64,000 nucleotides of DNA from Mytilinidion resinicola (GCF_010093595.1 NW_022985462.1:70948-134947), one strand, 5' to 3'; counted from the stretch's first letter, positions 1-11,277 are shown. Numbers and translations: made by a program. Notes: a model not told the origin generated them from the letters alone.

Positions 1-107
1 TTCAGATTTGGTATCTAAGTAACCAGTTGCCATGTAGTTCGGTCAGCCAGAAGTCAGGTCTTGTGGAGTATGAGATTGCATCAAGAAGCGCCGCCGTTGG
101 GAAATGT

Positions 108-617
108 TCACTCAAACGGTCGAGGGCCCTTCTTGAGCTTGTTCTTGGCTTTCTCAGTGAGCCGCTTGCCCCAGGTTTTGACGTCTTCACCTGCGTTGGA
201 AAGACCATTATCCTCTTTCCGCCGCGACGCGGTCTGTGAACGATCAAGGTGTTGTTCGGGTATTCGACCGAGTATATCGTCGAACGTGGTCGACCGTGGG
301 GGTCGAGGTGGAGGCGCGGTGAGATGACGGGACGGTACGTGTCGAGCTGGTATGCGGTCAGTGACATGGCTCCGATCTTGTGGATGTCGGGTGACCGGTT
401 GCCGTGGTTTCGGGTTCCAGGCTGCGCCCGTGGCAAACAGCCGGTTCTCTAGTTCCTCAGTCAGAGGTTGATCTCTCGGTGGTGGACCACGTCCCACATA
501 TTGGTGGCCATTTGCATGTTCATAAGTTTTTCGGCCACTTTCTGCGTCATAAGCAATAGTTTGCCAGCCTGGAGGCAGGTGTTCATCCTCGCTGTTTGTG
601 AACCTTCTCGGTCCCAT
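108..617 (-). CDS. Small basic protein with degenerate WW-like motif (tandem family copy 1)
   Basis: A single-exon reading frame of 169 residues starting at the ATG at 617 and ending in TGA at 108-110. Function unknown. Near residues 14-46 it carries LPPGW, then YDAESGRKTYEHANGHQYVG, then a Gly/Pro turn. This follows the spacing of a WW domain (LPxGW, then DxxGRxYY, then a second Trp and Pro), but the second Trp is absent, so ligand binding of the usual kind is doubtful. The middle is Pro/Arg-rich and probably disordered. The C-terminus is strongly basic (WGKRLTEKAKNKLKK). The YDA(E/D)xG core is shared with the next gene at 1176-1727 and the broken copy at 2518-3010, all on the same strand, so this is the most divergent member of a local tandem family. 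No signal peptide or membrane segment is visible. I do not recognise a named family. Confidence that it is a gene rests on the paralogy. Confidence 0.6.
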   Translation of the reverse strand: MGPRRFTNSEDEHLPPGWQTIAYDAESGRKTYEHANGHQYVGRGPPPRDQPLTEELENRLFATGAAWNPKPRQPVTRHPQDRSHVTDRIPARHVPSRHLTAPPPRPPRSTTFDDILGRIPEQHLDRSQTASRRKEDNGLSNAGEDVKTWGKRLTEKAKNKLKKGPRPFE

Positions 618-1175
618 GATGGAATAAATGTGCTTGGAAGGGTTCGGTGGAGTGGTGATAAGTTGCGTTGTGAAGTTGATGACGATATGTTTTTTGAAAC
701 TTTCTGGTTTTTAACATTTTGCAGAAATAATTCTCATATGCTCCAGGGAGTTGTGAATTGTATGATTACATGATTCACGACACGTGAAATGACAATGTAG
801 AAATAAGCATGTTGACGGTATCACATCGTATACGAACAATGTAAAGCTGGAAAGAAACTGGCTTTTTAAATTTCTAGGTGGCGCGAGACGTACATCTCTT
901 TATACGCCCTGGGAGTCATGAATTAATTTAGAGAGTCAGCTCAAGATTGGTTTTAAGTCACGGGCTCAGAATTGAATGTTGCTGACTTCATGTTATAAGC
1001 AGCTTTTTTTTGCAATAATTGAAGATCTCCTACATGTGAGATTCGCCACGGATGTAATTCTGGGTTGGAAGTGGGGTTTGTCTATTTTTTTTTTCTAAGA
1101 TTTACTTGACCACGGTGGGTGATAACAATCTACGTAAGGGGTTCCAAGCCATCAAGGGTGGGCGGCATTGGGGAA
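618..1175. other. Intergenic, upstream of family copy 1
   Basis: AT-rich sequence between two same-strand genes, with T-runs near 1006-1012 and 1085-1093. No reading frame of convincing composition. It should hold the promoter of copy 1 and the 3' end of copy 2. Confidence 0.5.
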
Positions 1176-1727
1176 TCAAGTCCCCTCATATGGCTTGACG
1201 CCTTTGTGGCGTTTGATGGTCTTGGAGGTCTTAGAGCGTTCCAAGGGATTCCACTCCTCGGTTAACTCCCGAGTTATCCGCCTGAAGAAACCAGGTTTAG
1301 CGTTTGGAACGCCTTCCTGGTTCCCCTCTGGCTTCTGTGCCTCCGGGAGTGATGCTGGCAGTGGCTCGTTTAGCCACTGAAGAAATTTTCGCCCGCTAGA
1401 CGTCGCATTACGCTGATTTGGTGCAGGTTTCGACGCTGTGGGTTCTTGGACGATGCTGGTAGACGCGACAGATTGGGCAGTGGTGCTGGCTTGGATAGCA
1501 GTTGCCCTTCGGCGCTTCTCACCTTCTTCGACCTGAGCCCAGTATTTGTTATACCGAGCCAAGTCCCGTGGGTTAGGATTGTTAGGGATCATAACTCCAT
1601 GTTTGTCACGAGTGAATTCAGGCTTAGCCGGGGCATAGTAAAATTGTCCCAAGTCAGCATCGTAGCCAACAGCTTGGTCCCCGAATTGCGAATCGTCTCC
1701 AAAATAGTGGAACTTACGACCGGCCAT
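1176..1727 (-). CDS. Small protein, tandem family copy 2
   Basis: A single-exon frame of 183 residues from the ATG at 1727. Function unknown. The N-terminus has VGYDADLGQFYYAP, a tyrosine-rich strand resembling the first half of a WW fold without its tryptophans. A segment GVMIPNNPNPRDLARYNKYW follows, and it recurs almost unchanged in the broken copy at 2518-3010 (GVWVPQNPNKKDLAKYEKYW). The C-terminus is PGFFRRITRELTEEWNP followed by KGVKPYEGT, which also recurs there (PGLFRRLTRRLTGN; KGVNPSEGT). Conservation at amino-acid level across both ends supports a real protein rather than a chance frame. No signal peptide, membrane helix or catalytic motif is visible. The upstream 400 bp is duplicated upstream of the third copy, so the duplication unit included promoter sequence. 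Confidence 0.7.
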   Translation of the reverse strand: MAGRKFHYFGDDSQFGDQAVGYDADLGQFYYAPAKPEFTRDKHGVMIPNNPNPRDLARYNKYWAQVEEGEKRRRATAIQASTTAQSVASTSIVQEPTASKPAPNQRNATSSGRKFLQWLNEPLPASLPEAQKPEGNQEGVPNAKPGFFRRITRELTEEWNPLERSKTSKTIKRHKGVKPYEGT

Positions 1728-2517
1728 GTTGAGGGTTGGGAGTCGGTGGTGTGAGGTTGTGGTTCGAAGTATGTTTTCTGAGCGTTTGGAGTTGCGGTAG
1801 TTCAGGCTTCAGAGATGAGGTTGGAAATTTGTGCTCTCTAACCTCCGTCTAGGACACCCTTATATATCGATATATTGTACCTTCACGTACTTGAGTTAAT
1901 GATTGTGAATAGATAGTATAAGTGAGTCATAACAAAGATGTCCGTGAATGTTGTCGGTATACTTGAGCATTGTACTTTCACGTACGGACGTTCGCGATTT
2001 GTGAATGGACAGTATGGGTGAATGTTGACGGGATGTTCGTGAATGATGCCTATCCAGGCACGTACGTGAACTGAGCGAATGCTGGAGCATCGGAGCATAT
2101 GTTGATGAACAATGCAAAGAGAATTTGCGGAGTTGCTGTACTAGCCGAGAAAGGTGCTTGGAGAAACAAAGAAGATCACGTATTTAGTTGTAAGGCAGTT
2201 TATAAGAGAGATATACATGGCGAGTAAGGGATTAGTAGTGGCGAAAGAGAGTTATTGTATATTCATCCATGTTTTAGTCCACGTGACCATTTCTAGTGGC
2301 CCGAAATTGGCGGGACTGCTTAGTAAGGGGTTGGGTCTCAATGATAGCCTTCGGGTAATGTCCCTCATATCGCTAAGCTTGATGACTTCGAGACGTTCAA
2401 TATTATCTGTCTTCTTAGGCGGCTTCGGCCCATTTACTTCAAGCGACCACGATTAGTGGTCGTGATATGGTCTCATCAAATGACTCTGGGATATCAAAAG
2501 TGCCTGCCGTCAGGGAA
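1728..2517. promoter_or_regulatory. Intergenic with a twice-repeated upstream module
   Basis: Two related blocks of about 55 bp lie at 1877-1930 and 1971-2024. Each has ATTGTA(C)YTTCACGTAC, then TTGTGAATRGAYAGTAT, then a GTGA. A more diverged third version is at about 3166-3220, at the same place relative to family copy 3. CTTATATAT at 1859-1867 is a plausible TATA element for copy 2. The blocks probably hold binding sites duplicated with the genes. No coding frame is convincing here. Confidence 0.45.
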
Positions 2518-3010
2518 TCAAGTTCCCTCGGAAGGATTGACGCCCTTGAAGCGTTTTGGGATATCGGGGGACTTCTTCGAGAACGTTGGCGCCGTGGATT
2601 TCTTCCTGGGCTCATCGTTGCCAGTAAGACGTCGCGTCAGACGCCTGAAGAGACCGGGCCGTTCTTCCCGAGACGTCACGCTCTCCTTGGCTTTCGATCG
2701 TCTGTGAGGTGACGTTGAATGGGCGCCACGGTCGACTTGTTGACAGAAGGCGTCGCGGTCTTTCGAGGAGCACGCTCGTCGTATATCGCCCAGTATTTTT
2801 CGTATTTCGCCAAGTCCTTCTTGTTAGGATTTTGAGGCACCCAGACGCCATGGCGATCAAGAACTTTCGGAGCACTAGAATTTCCGGACGCACCCTGGTA
2901 GATGTTTCCATTGATATCTTCGTAGGTTCTTTGCTGCAAATCAGCATCATAGCGATACAGCGGGTTCCGAACTCTAGCCGTTCATCGTCTTCGTACCTGC
3001 GACGAGGCAT
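2518..3010 (-). pseudogene. Tandem family copy 3, frameshifted
   Basis: Homology to the copy at 1176-1727 runs the whole length but jumps between frames. The N-terminus (MPRRRYEDDERLEFGT) is in one frame from the ATG at 3010. At about 2960 it shifts into YRYDADLQQ and continues through GVWVPQNPNKKDLAKYEKYW until a stop near 2676. The matches PGLFRRLTRRLTGN (about 2600-2660) and KGVNPSEGT followed by TGA at 2518-2520 are each in a further frame. At least three indels are needed, none with usable splice sites, so this is most likely a decaying duplicate. A very poor assembly could give the same picture, but the neighbouring copies read cleanly. Function of the parent family is unknown. Confidence 0.7.
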
Positions 3011-4685
3011 GTTGGGCTGTGGCCGTGGCGAGTGTGTAAAGATACGCTTGAGGATGGTTGGTTTTTGAAGGAAGATTATAGGCTAGGGTGGTGTTCTAGC
3101 ACGGTATGGAGGATTTGTGGTCTCCAAGTCCGCCCAGGACTTCCTTATATCTTTGGGCATTGTAGTTGCACTTCCTTGAGAGTTCACGTTATGTGAATCG
3201 ACTATACGAGTGAATAATGGCTGATACGTTCGTGTATATTGCATCTTTGATGTTATTTTTGAATGATGTGAATTTCATAACAGAGAACGGATAGGACGTG
3301 AATGAGCAATACACATTGAAAGGGTTGATGATTCGTATGCTGGCAATGTGATGCGAGGAGAACATGGAGAAGTGGCTGCGGGCTGTGTGTCTGCTTGTAA
3401 AGAGAAGTGGGGAACGAGGATTTACTAAAAGGTCAGGGAGACGGCAGATGGGATAGATTTATGGAGGAAGTGGTCTTTCTGCGATGAAAGAAACCGACTT
3501 AGCTATTGAGACAACGGACATGAGTCCTTTGTAGAGCCGGAGAGCAGAGTTGAGCAATTAACCTGCATTGATGGGGGATGTAGAGACTTCTTCCTAAAGT
3601 TTTGGTTGATGGTAAGACAACCTCGGACGTTGTCTTCGTAACGTAATCCATAAGCACAAACTCGCTTATCTTCTGAGGGCCTCAACGTATCCCTACGCTC
3701 ACCAGCACAAACGTCGTCTTTCACTCGCGTCTTTTTTTGATTCAGAAATACCTTTGTACGTCGAAAGGAGACTAGCGCTCGGAATTCACCAACGCCAGGA
3801 AGCGGGCGATCTCCCGCCGGTGAAACATGGCGGATCTACGCTTGGCGGCTGCCCGCCTTACCTCTGGGATCGATGTTGGGACGCTTATTGGGACGGCAGA
3901 TGTCAAGTCAAGACCGATGGTTGTTGAGCTCGGGGAGTTCAAGGACTGCTCAGCCGTGGACGAGGCAACCTTGCGTGCAGCAGCGCCAATCTAGGCTGGA
4001 TCGCCAGACAAGAACTTGCGCAATCACGGTCTGTGGAGAACAGAGATGGGGCCGGACTTCGGGGATCGAGCTGGTGGAAATTGAGTGCAGGCGTTGACTC
4101 CTAGCGACAGAGGAATGCATGCATCATGGCACAGCCGAAGCCACGACGCATTACAACGTCGGCACGCTCAGGATCCTGCAGCTTGTCACCCGCTGTTATC
4201 TCTGTGTCCACGACTCCAACGCAGAGAGAGGATCGTTCGCCGGACGTCGCTGCATAGGACGAGGTTGAAGAGGCTCGGAGAAGAGTTGGATAGCCTTCTA
4301 ATAGTAGGAGCACAGGCCAGAGGGCGCGTCGAAAGCTTCCACGACGCCCAAATGGTACACCTCAGCCGATCCTCTAGCCGCTTCAACGCATGAAGTCCCA
4401 AAATGGACGCGGAACGGGCGATGGCGGCACGCTGGCTGCGACGATACGCCACAGCGCCGACTCTTGAGCTGGGAGAAGCGCTGGCAGCTGCCCGGGCGGG
4501 AATGGGGACGACGGGTTAAGTATCACCAGACGCTCCTCTCCGCGCGCCGCCTTTTCTTGCTCTCTTTTGCGTGTCTTCCTAGTTGCAGTTGTTGTCGCCG
4601 ATGGGCGGGGTGGAGTGAGTCGTGGCTCTCCGCCAACGGACAATCACAGCCAGCCACCAATCTTGCCGAGCTGATAGGGCCCAGG
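3011..4685. other. Intergenic, no supported gene
   Basis: 1.7 kb between family copy 3 and the gene at 4686. The first 250 bp repeat, in diverged form, the upstream region of copy 2 (TCTCCAAGTCCGCCCAGGAC near 3121, compare 1837-1856). The rest has only short frames of poor composition on both strands. It probably carries the promoter and 5' UTR of the 4686-7827 gene. Confidence 0.4.
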
Positions 4686-7600
4686 ATGGCGGTTCCTGCA
4701 TCCAGGGTACGTATGGAATTTGTTTATCGCTGCTGGACCCGGGCCTTCTAGATACCGATCGCCAGCACGGCGGACGGGGGATCGCTGACCTTCATCACAG
4801 AGCCATCCTGTCCCGCCCTCATGGAGCCTCTTCCATAGTGGCAGCGAACCGGAGCCCGCAGTGCCATTCGATCCCGAGGACCTGCGCCGCCGTCTGAGGC
4901 AAGTCAAGCTGGACGAAGCATTCAAAAAGGCCTACGCGACCAACAGCGACAGCCCCGCGTTGCAGAAGACGTCCACCAAGGCAACCTGGCAGAGCTTCTT
5001 CACCAGCCTCCGTTTCCACCGGGCCAACGATGCCGAACACCAACGCAGTGGCGGGAGCACCCAGCCGGTGCACAGCGTGAAAGACTCCACCACCAGGCCG
5101 CCGCCAATCGTTGCCAACGCTGCAGCAGGCCCTGAGAAGCATGAGCTGCACGATACAAGACGCAAGGACAGTCGTACAGACGCGTCAACTACGACCTCTA
5201 CCCGTCCACTAGACGCCGCAGATCGCAATCGCAATTCAACCAGCGAAGGACAGCACCCGCCACCAGTAACCTCGTCCTCAGGTCCATCTCCACTCGGTCC
5301 CACGCCCGCCAACTCTTCCCGTCCCATCGCTTCTTGGACTGCCCGTTCTTCACCCGCCAGCTCCGGCTCCTCTTTTTTTCTCCAAGTCCCCGTCCTCTCT
5401 TCTCACAGGACCATGGCCTCCATGGCCCCATCCCGTGCGCCAATGTCTCCGGACAACGTCGCCAAGGGCCGTCAAGCTGCCCACGACTTCGCACAGCAGC
5501 GCCGGAAATCGCTTCATGCTTCCGACCGTCTGGCCTCGCGCAACTCTGCCATATGGAGCCCAGCATCCCCTCCTCCAGTTCACTACCCCTACGCCAACGG
5601 CCAATCCATGTTCCCTGAGCCCCCGTCTCTCTCATCCGCCAGAAAGAAACCACGACCAGCCAGCACCGGCTTCGAACAGGTATCCCGCCCTGCCATCGTT
5701 GTCACCGCCGATGATGCTCCGCCACTACCACGCTTGAACCGCTTCTCGGTAAAAGGGAACCTCGACTGGGACCGGCAAAATGAGAATATAGGTCCCAGGG
5801 CTGTGAACAACTCAAGATTCGCCAAGGGGAGCAACAGCTACGAAGACCGTCTTACCGTCAACTCCCTTGAGCGCCCATATTACCATGACAACATGAGTGG
5901 CCAGGAGTCCAAACGCTCGAGTATGGGTGGACAGTACCCTTCCCGCATCGTGAGCGGAGAATATACCCTCCCTGGTCCTCCTTTTCCAACTTCAAGCAGC
6001 TCGAAATTGCCTCCCAGCGCGAAGTCGAATCGCAATTCAGTGGCCCGTAGCTCGACTGTTCTTGCACTCCCAAGCAACAGTAATCGCAATTCCGTGCGCT
6101 ACAGCCCTAACTCCGTCTCGCACCACCCACGCCTTGTCAAAAAAGATAGTCTTGAGCAACACCGCTGGCGTGAAAAGACCACGCGGGAGAGTGCAGTTCT
6201 TGAAGCGCGAGCTAGGCGGGGAAAGGAGAAGGAAGGAGGAGGGATCGGTATGGGCTCCTCGCCAGTCCTTCCATCATTAAGTCCATTTCCCCCACTGAGT
6301 ATGTCAGCTTCACCGGCCCAGGGCATGGGCCCTCAAGGCCAGCTAAGTAACGATGCTGTCGGGCGACGCGGGAGTGGGGGTGTGGGGGGCATGAGAAGAA
6401 GGAGCGGTGGAAATGCGCACATAACCTCTCAACTAGATAGGCGGACTAGCCACGGGAACATCAACGGGAATATTCACAATCCGCAACTCGACAGACGGAT
6501 GAGTAACAGCACCATGAAGGAATTGGACCGCAAAATGAGCAACTCTACTCTTCATGGGACTAATTATTCCACCTACCCTCCCTCCAGCACGAGCAATGGA
6601 CAGCGTTTGAGTTACATCCAGCCGACGCCAGGAATCAAGCGCGCCAGCACTGCTCCGCCCAAACGACTCAGTCTCACCAATCAAGCATCCAGTTCCTCCC
6701 TCCCGCAAACGTCCAGAGCAGAAAAGAGGGGCTCTAGAATTATATCTCAGCATGCTCCGCTACCACTACTGATGAGCTCTCCAGATGGAGCCACATTTCC
6801 TTCATCCCCACCTCGCTCCCAAAATCGAAGTAGCATAAATGGGCGTGATCAACCTCAACGTCTCCCCTACCCTTTCCCTCAACTTCCCCCTGAACCGGTC
6901 GATTCATCCAGCTCCCAAGAAGCCCGCAATCGGGGCCGCCGTCGAAGTAGCTTCAAAGATGACGATGCCCGCAAACGCTCGAAATCGAGAGCTTCCGTTC
7001 GTTCGACGAAATCTGCAAAATCTACCAAGTCCCAACAATCTGTCAAATCGACAAAGTCGACCCGTTCGCTGCGCTCCATCTTCTCAACCGCCTCCACTAC
7101 CTCAAACAGACTCCAGAAACGCCAGTCCGCTTCCTCTCGCGCGTCGCGACGTGGCAGCTCGGCTGTCTCGAAAGAACACCTAGCAGCACTCGCCGCGCTG
7201 ACTGGCCCGGCACCGCCACCAGATGGTCGAATGACTCCGCAAAGTATCGCCTTCCTGGAAAAGCAGAAGCGAACACTGGAAGAGCGCCAGCGGCGCGAGA
7301 GCGTGGCTAAAGACCGAGAGGAGCGGATGGAGAGGCTCAAGAGGGGGCGAGAAATGGAGAAGGTGCTTTCTGGTGACATTATCGGTGGTGCGCTGGGAGG
7401 ATATAGAGAGGGACATGATAGCAGTGATGAGCACTCCGAGTTCATTCCTTCTACGGAACCAACTACAGAACCATCTGCGGAACCATCTCAGGCTGGCGGT
7501 GTTCGCAGTCCTACCCCGAGTTCTCTTTACAGCGCCCCCGGCAAGGGGAGACGGAGATATACGCTCGACGACCCAATTGGAGACCTGGATACTTCGATCG

Positions 7601-7827
7601 AGGGCCTCACGCCTGAGAGTATTCGCCTGCTACGGGAGAGAGAGAAATTGGTGCGATGGCGTGCGGAGCGTGAGAAGCAGCTGTTTGAGCAGAAGGAGCG
7701 GGAAAGAGAAGAGCGGGTGCGCGCTGCGAATGAGAAAGAGGCGATGAGGATGGTCGATTTAGAGAAAGAAGGAAAAGGCAAAGGGGAGAAGAAGAGGGGA
7801 TGTTTCGCGTGGTGGCCATTCTCGTGA
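4686..7827 (+). CDS. Large serine-rich, disordered protein of unknown function
   Basis: Exons 4686-4706 and 4801-7827; the 94-nt intron has donor GTACGT, branch site CTGAC at 4785 and acceptor ATCACAG. Exon 1 gives only MAVPASR and joins in phase to a frame that is open far upstream but has no ATG before the conserved-looking start VPFDPEDLRRRLRQVKLDEA. The product is about 1,036 residues. Most of it is Ser/Arg/Asn-rich low complexity, with a run of RSxKSxKS-type repeats near 6985-7075 and repeated LDRRMSNST-like units near 6430-6560. The last 200 residues hold charged coiled-coil-like helices, and the protein ends in CFAWWPFS. The Cys-rich aromatic tail could be a membrane or lipidation anchor, but that is inference. 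An alternative start is the ATG at 5413, right after a pyrimidine tract and CAG, if 4801-5412 is untranslated. No named domain recognised. Confidence 0.75.
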
Positions 7828-8393
7828 TTGAGAGTACAAGGTGAGCGGCGTTCTTGTGTGCGGAGAAAAGATAATACCCTTTCGTTTGTTTCTGTATATA
7901 TGCCTCTGCTTGGGATCCAGTCTCTTTACAGTCTTAGAATAGAACGGGATATAAGAAGGGAGGAAAAGAGGGTTTCTAGATGGTTTAGGTAATGGTAATG
8001 GTAATGAGCTCCTCCGTTATTCCGACATAGGGAAAAGCATATCACTGGCCGGACACTAAGTATATAAACGGTCTCTTTTCTTTCAATCGCAGTCTTCTTG
8101 ATATATATATATATAAATGAGTTCAGCGTGCAGAGCATCCAGCAAAAAGAATATCTAAGGAGCAAAACACCACCCTCTCTCGAGGGTGTAGCCACCCCGG
8201 ATGGGGTTTCTCTAAGTCCGCCCGCCCGCGGTATTTTTCAATCCGTCATCTTAACCGGCCACTCTCAGCCTCACGCACCAACTGCATACATCCTCTTTAC
8301 CAGGCTTCCAAGCCTCTCTACGAACCAGGCCGCCCGAAGTCGGTTCCCTCCGGCGAACCTAAAGGAATGTTCCAACTTTTTAACACCGAAAGG
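7828..8393. other. Intergenic 3' flank with short TA repeat
   Basis: Follows the stop of the gene at 4686-7827 and should contain its 3' UTR. A (TA)n run lies at 8100-8115. GGTAATGGTAATGGTAATG at 7988-8006 is a short 6-bp repeat. No convincing coding frame. Confidence 0.4.
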
Positions 8394-8543
8394 TCGAGTC
8401 GAGAATCGAACCCGAGACCAACTGCAAGACCCCAGGTGAGTTTTGTCGACGGTAGTAAAACTACCTCGCGAGGTATCGTTGCCTGGACTCCGGCCGACGG
8501 GCTTACACTCGGTGTGGCCGATTACCAATTGAGCTAAAGGGCA
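8394..8543 (-). other. tRNA-like sequence with pol III A box and B box
   Basis: On the minus strand TAGCTCAATTGG (8525-8536) matches an A box and GGTTCGATTC (8403-8412) matches a B box. The B box lies in a good T-arm: stem TCGGG/CTCGA around loop TTCGATT. The two boxes are about 115 nt apart, so a normal tRNA would need an intron of roughly 70 nt. The putative acceptor strands (GCCCTTT at the 5' side, CTCGACC at the 3' side) do not pair, and I cannot find a regular anticodon arm or a nearby T-run terminator. It may be an intron-bearing tRNA gene I failed to fold, a tRNA pseudogene, or a tRNA-derived SINE head. The call is limited to the promoter-box arrangement. Confidence 0.35.
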
Positions 8544-10127
8544 AGTTAGCGGATGAGGGATTTGGATTTTACTTGAAATATATAGACCAACTGAGGGTCA
8601 CGGCTCACCAGATCTCTTGTTTACTTCATACGTCATGCGTGTCTGGATCTCAACAAATCTCACTCCACCAGTCGCCTTCCGTCATGGCATATACTTCCTT
8701 CACTACTTCACCAGCCGACATTCGTCATAGCATATTACTGCTTTCACTCTTTCACCACCCATTCTTCACCTGCGCCATCCCGTCACTGGCCATCGCCCTC
8801 GTCACGGAAATGCCCACCGCATCACCTACTCAGTATGCACCGACAACACGACGCGTCTGCATTCCCTCCAATCTTCGCCTCCATCATCCGTCCACCTACC
8901 ATCACCCCAAATCACGGGAACGCCCACCATACCGCCAACGCGATCCGTTCGCAGGGCCTCCTGCAACCCCCAACCCCCATCCACCCCTCTCCATGTCCCC
9001 TCCCGCGCTCTCCAACGACCGCCTTCCCCCCGGCCGGCATCTCCCGCACTGCCTCCTCCGCCGCTCCCCCTTCCCGCGAACGCCAACAGCACGCTCTACA
9101 CCAGCACCGCGGGCGCCTCCTATCGTGTTCGACCATGTGAGGGAGTGGGAGGGACGGCTATGCGCGACATCCAGCCCCGGTCCTGCCAGCGCTGATCGCG
9201 CGGAGGGTAGGACTGCGGAGGGTTTGGGGGAGGATTAGCCGTGCTGAGGTTGAGATTGCGACTGCAACGACTCGACGGGGCCCGATGCATTTTGGCGGGG
9301 TTCTGGGGCATATGGACGGAGAGGGTGTAGGGAATGGGGATAGGGATGGGTATGGGTATGGGAGAGGAAAAGAACGGTCTTTTCGAGGGGTGCTGGGGGA
9401 AGGAAAGGAGACATAGTGAAGAAATCGACAGCACTTTGAGCGGTGCTGTCTAAGTGACATGAGTGCTCGCTCTGACCGATATCCTGCACACTTACCCAAA
9501 CTCCTGCGGACTCGCCTGCACCAACCACAGCCTCTTCCTCCAGTTGACGTTCTCCGCGTACAACACAAACGTTCGCATTGCCAACATTCTCCAGGGCTGT
9601 TTCGATTTGTCTGGCCTAGTAAATGCTAATACGTGGCACCGTTACACCCCCTCCCTCTGTGCGTAAAAGGAAATGGCGACTGCGACGACACCGGTGTCAC
9701 CAGCAGGCTTTCCTTAGCTAATAGCCTAAGTTAGGTCTCCTTCGAGACGGAGATGCGCGTTAGGCGCGATGGGAAGAAAGGTCTAAATGATACCATGTCG
9801 CTGGGATTCTTTGGTTGAGCCAACGCGTTTTGGACGATTGGGGATGAAAGCTTTGGCTGGTTTAGTGATTGGCGGTGGGATGGGATGCCGAACGGTCCCA
9901 CGGAAAGCCAATACAAGTCTTCATCATGAGAAACAAGCTGGATATGCATAGTGACGACCGTGTAGGTAGCATATTGGAGTTGATTGCGGGCGAGAGGTTT
10001 ATAGATCGCGGATGACAGTTGTTGAATACCTTGCTGCCTTACCTGCAGTGGCACCTACATATGCAGCTATGACTCCGTTGATTGTTGCACTGATGTTAGG
10101 CATCTACATTCCGCAGCAGATGCAAAG

Positions 10128-10270
10128 GTTCCACACCACAGAACCCGTCCAGCGACAGCAAAATATCTAGACTGGTATTTAGTTGCGCGGCATGCCATCC
10201 GTACCATATCTCTGGGACACACTCCCACGTGACCTCTGTGTAACCCGACACCGTGCATGGACTGGAGGCA
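10128..10270 (-). repeat. Dispersed repeat copy A (protein-like)
   Basis: Read on the minus strand this encodes SGYTEVTWECVPEIWYGWHA and, after a gap, LLSLDGFCGVEPL. The plus-strand segment at 15141-15275 encodes SGYTRVTWGC, VWDGWYAVG and SLSGWRCRAPL in the same order. DNA identity is obvious in the core (GTCGGGTTACACA, GGTCACGTGG). No complete reading frame was found at either site. It could be a relic exon of a duplicated gene or a piece of a mobile element. Confidence 0.5.
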
Positions 10271-11217
10271 TCACTAACCCTTGTATCGGCAAAATGCGGC
10301 GCGGGCGGCGGAAACATAGAGCCCTTCTACTACTCGCCCGATTGTATAAGGACCAAGAAGCCGGAATAGGATGAAGCAGTCGTATAGCTGCCGAATTCGA
10401 GTGACTGCTAAAATAACAGGTTTCTGCAAACGAACAGTATGGATTCACTAATGTGCTGCTGATTCCAAATATTTCGTGATGGGTGCAAAGAGGGTCTGTT
10501 ACGATAGAAGATCGTCCCCTTCCCAGGCAGGCTTCGTCGAACAGAAGGCGGCAGCCCAATACCATCTGAGGTAGCCCGGAGAGCGACCAGGGTTGCCAAA
10601 ACTGTCGTTTTAGACCTCTTGATAACGTACAGTACCAAGACATAAGTTTGGGCATCCCTTGCAACTGGCTGGGGTGGCCCAACAGGCCTTGGAAACTCCA
10701 AACACGATGTAAAGGTCAACACAGTGGAAATTAGACTACCCTTTGACTAATTAGAAACATGCTAGCTGGGGTACTCTTTACAGTAGTATCGAGAGAGCAA
10801 GATTGAAGCTAGACCAGTGGTATATCCATGTGCCCAAACTTATGGCCTAGTACTGTACTAGAGGGCCCCAAGCGGTGGTAGGCAATGGTCAGAAGCCCTG
10901 CAAGTTTAGAGTGAGGTATCTTTGCCATCACTTTTATAAATAGTGAACGTCATCTCCCGGCGGACTCACCGCCTTAACAGATTGAAATGGCCAGAGAATA
11001 CGGCTCATGCACGTTAGCAGTCGCTTCACCTAACTCGTGTTCATAAATTGCACTTCGAAGAGATGTCTCGAGGTCAACTGTCCGTAACGCGGTGAAGAAT
11101 CTCAAGTGTTCTTCAATGCTTTTCCGGAATAAAGGGCATAAGGGGCAACCAGCAGCGGCTTGTTGTTGCAGACTTTAGAGACTGGGGTACAAGTCTTGCA
11201 ATTGATATGAAAGCCGT

Positions 11218-11277
11218 ATCTCGGGGGAACCCCATCTCGGGGGAATCCCATCTCGGGGGAATCCCATCTCGAGGGCT
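11218..11277. repeat. 16-bp minisatellite, about 3.6 units
   Basis: Units ATCTCGGGGGAAYCCC at 11218-11233, 11234-11249 and 11250-11265, then a partial unit. Units two and three are identical; unit one differs by one base. Confidence 0.9.

Noticed and set aside
8573..9238. 221-codon plus-strand open frame and overlapping frames in C-rich DNA
   Set aside because: All three frames on the plus strand and several on the minus strand are open here with Pro/Ser/Arg composition, and none has homology I recognise or intron signals. This is the expected product of C-rich sequence.
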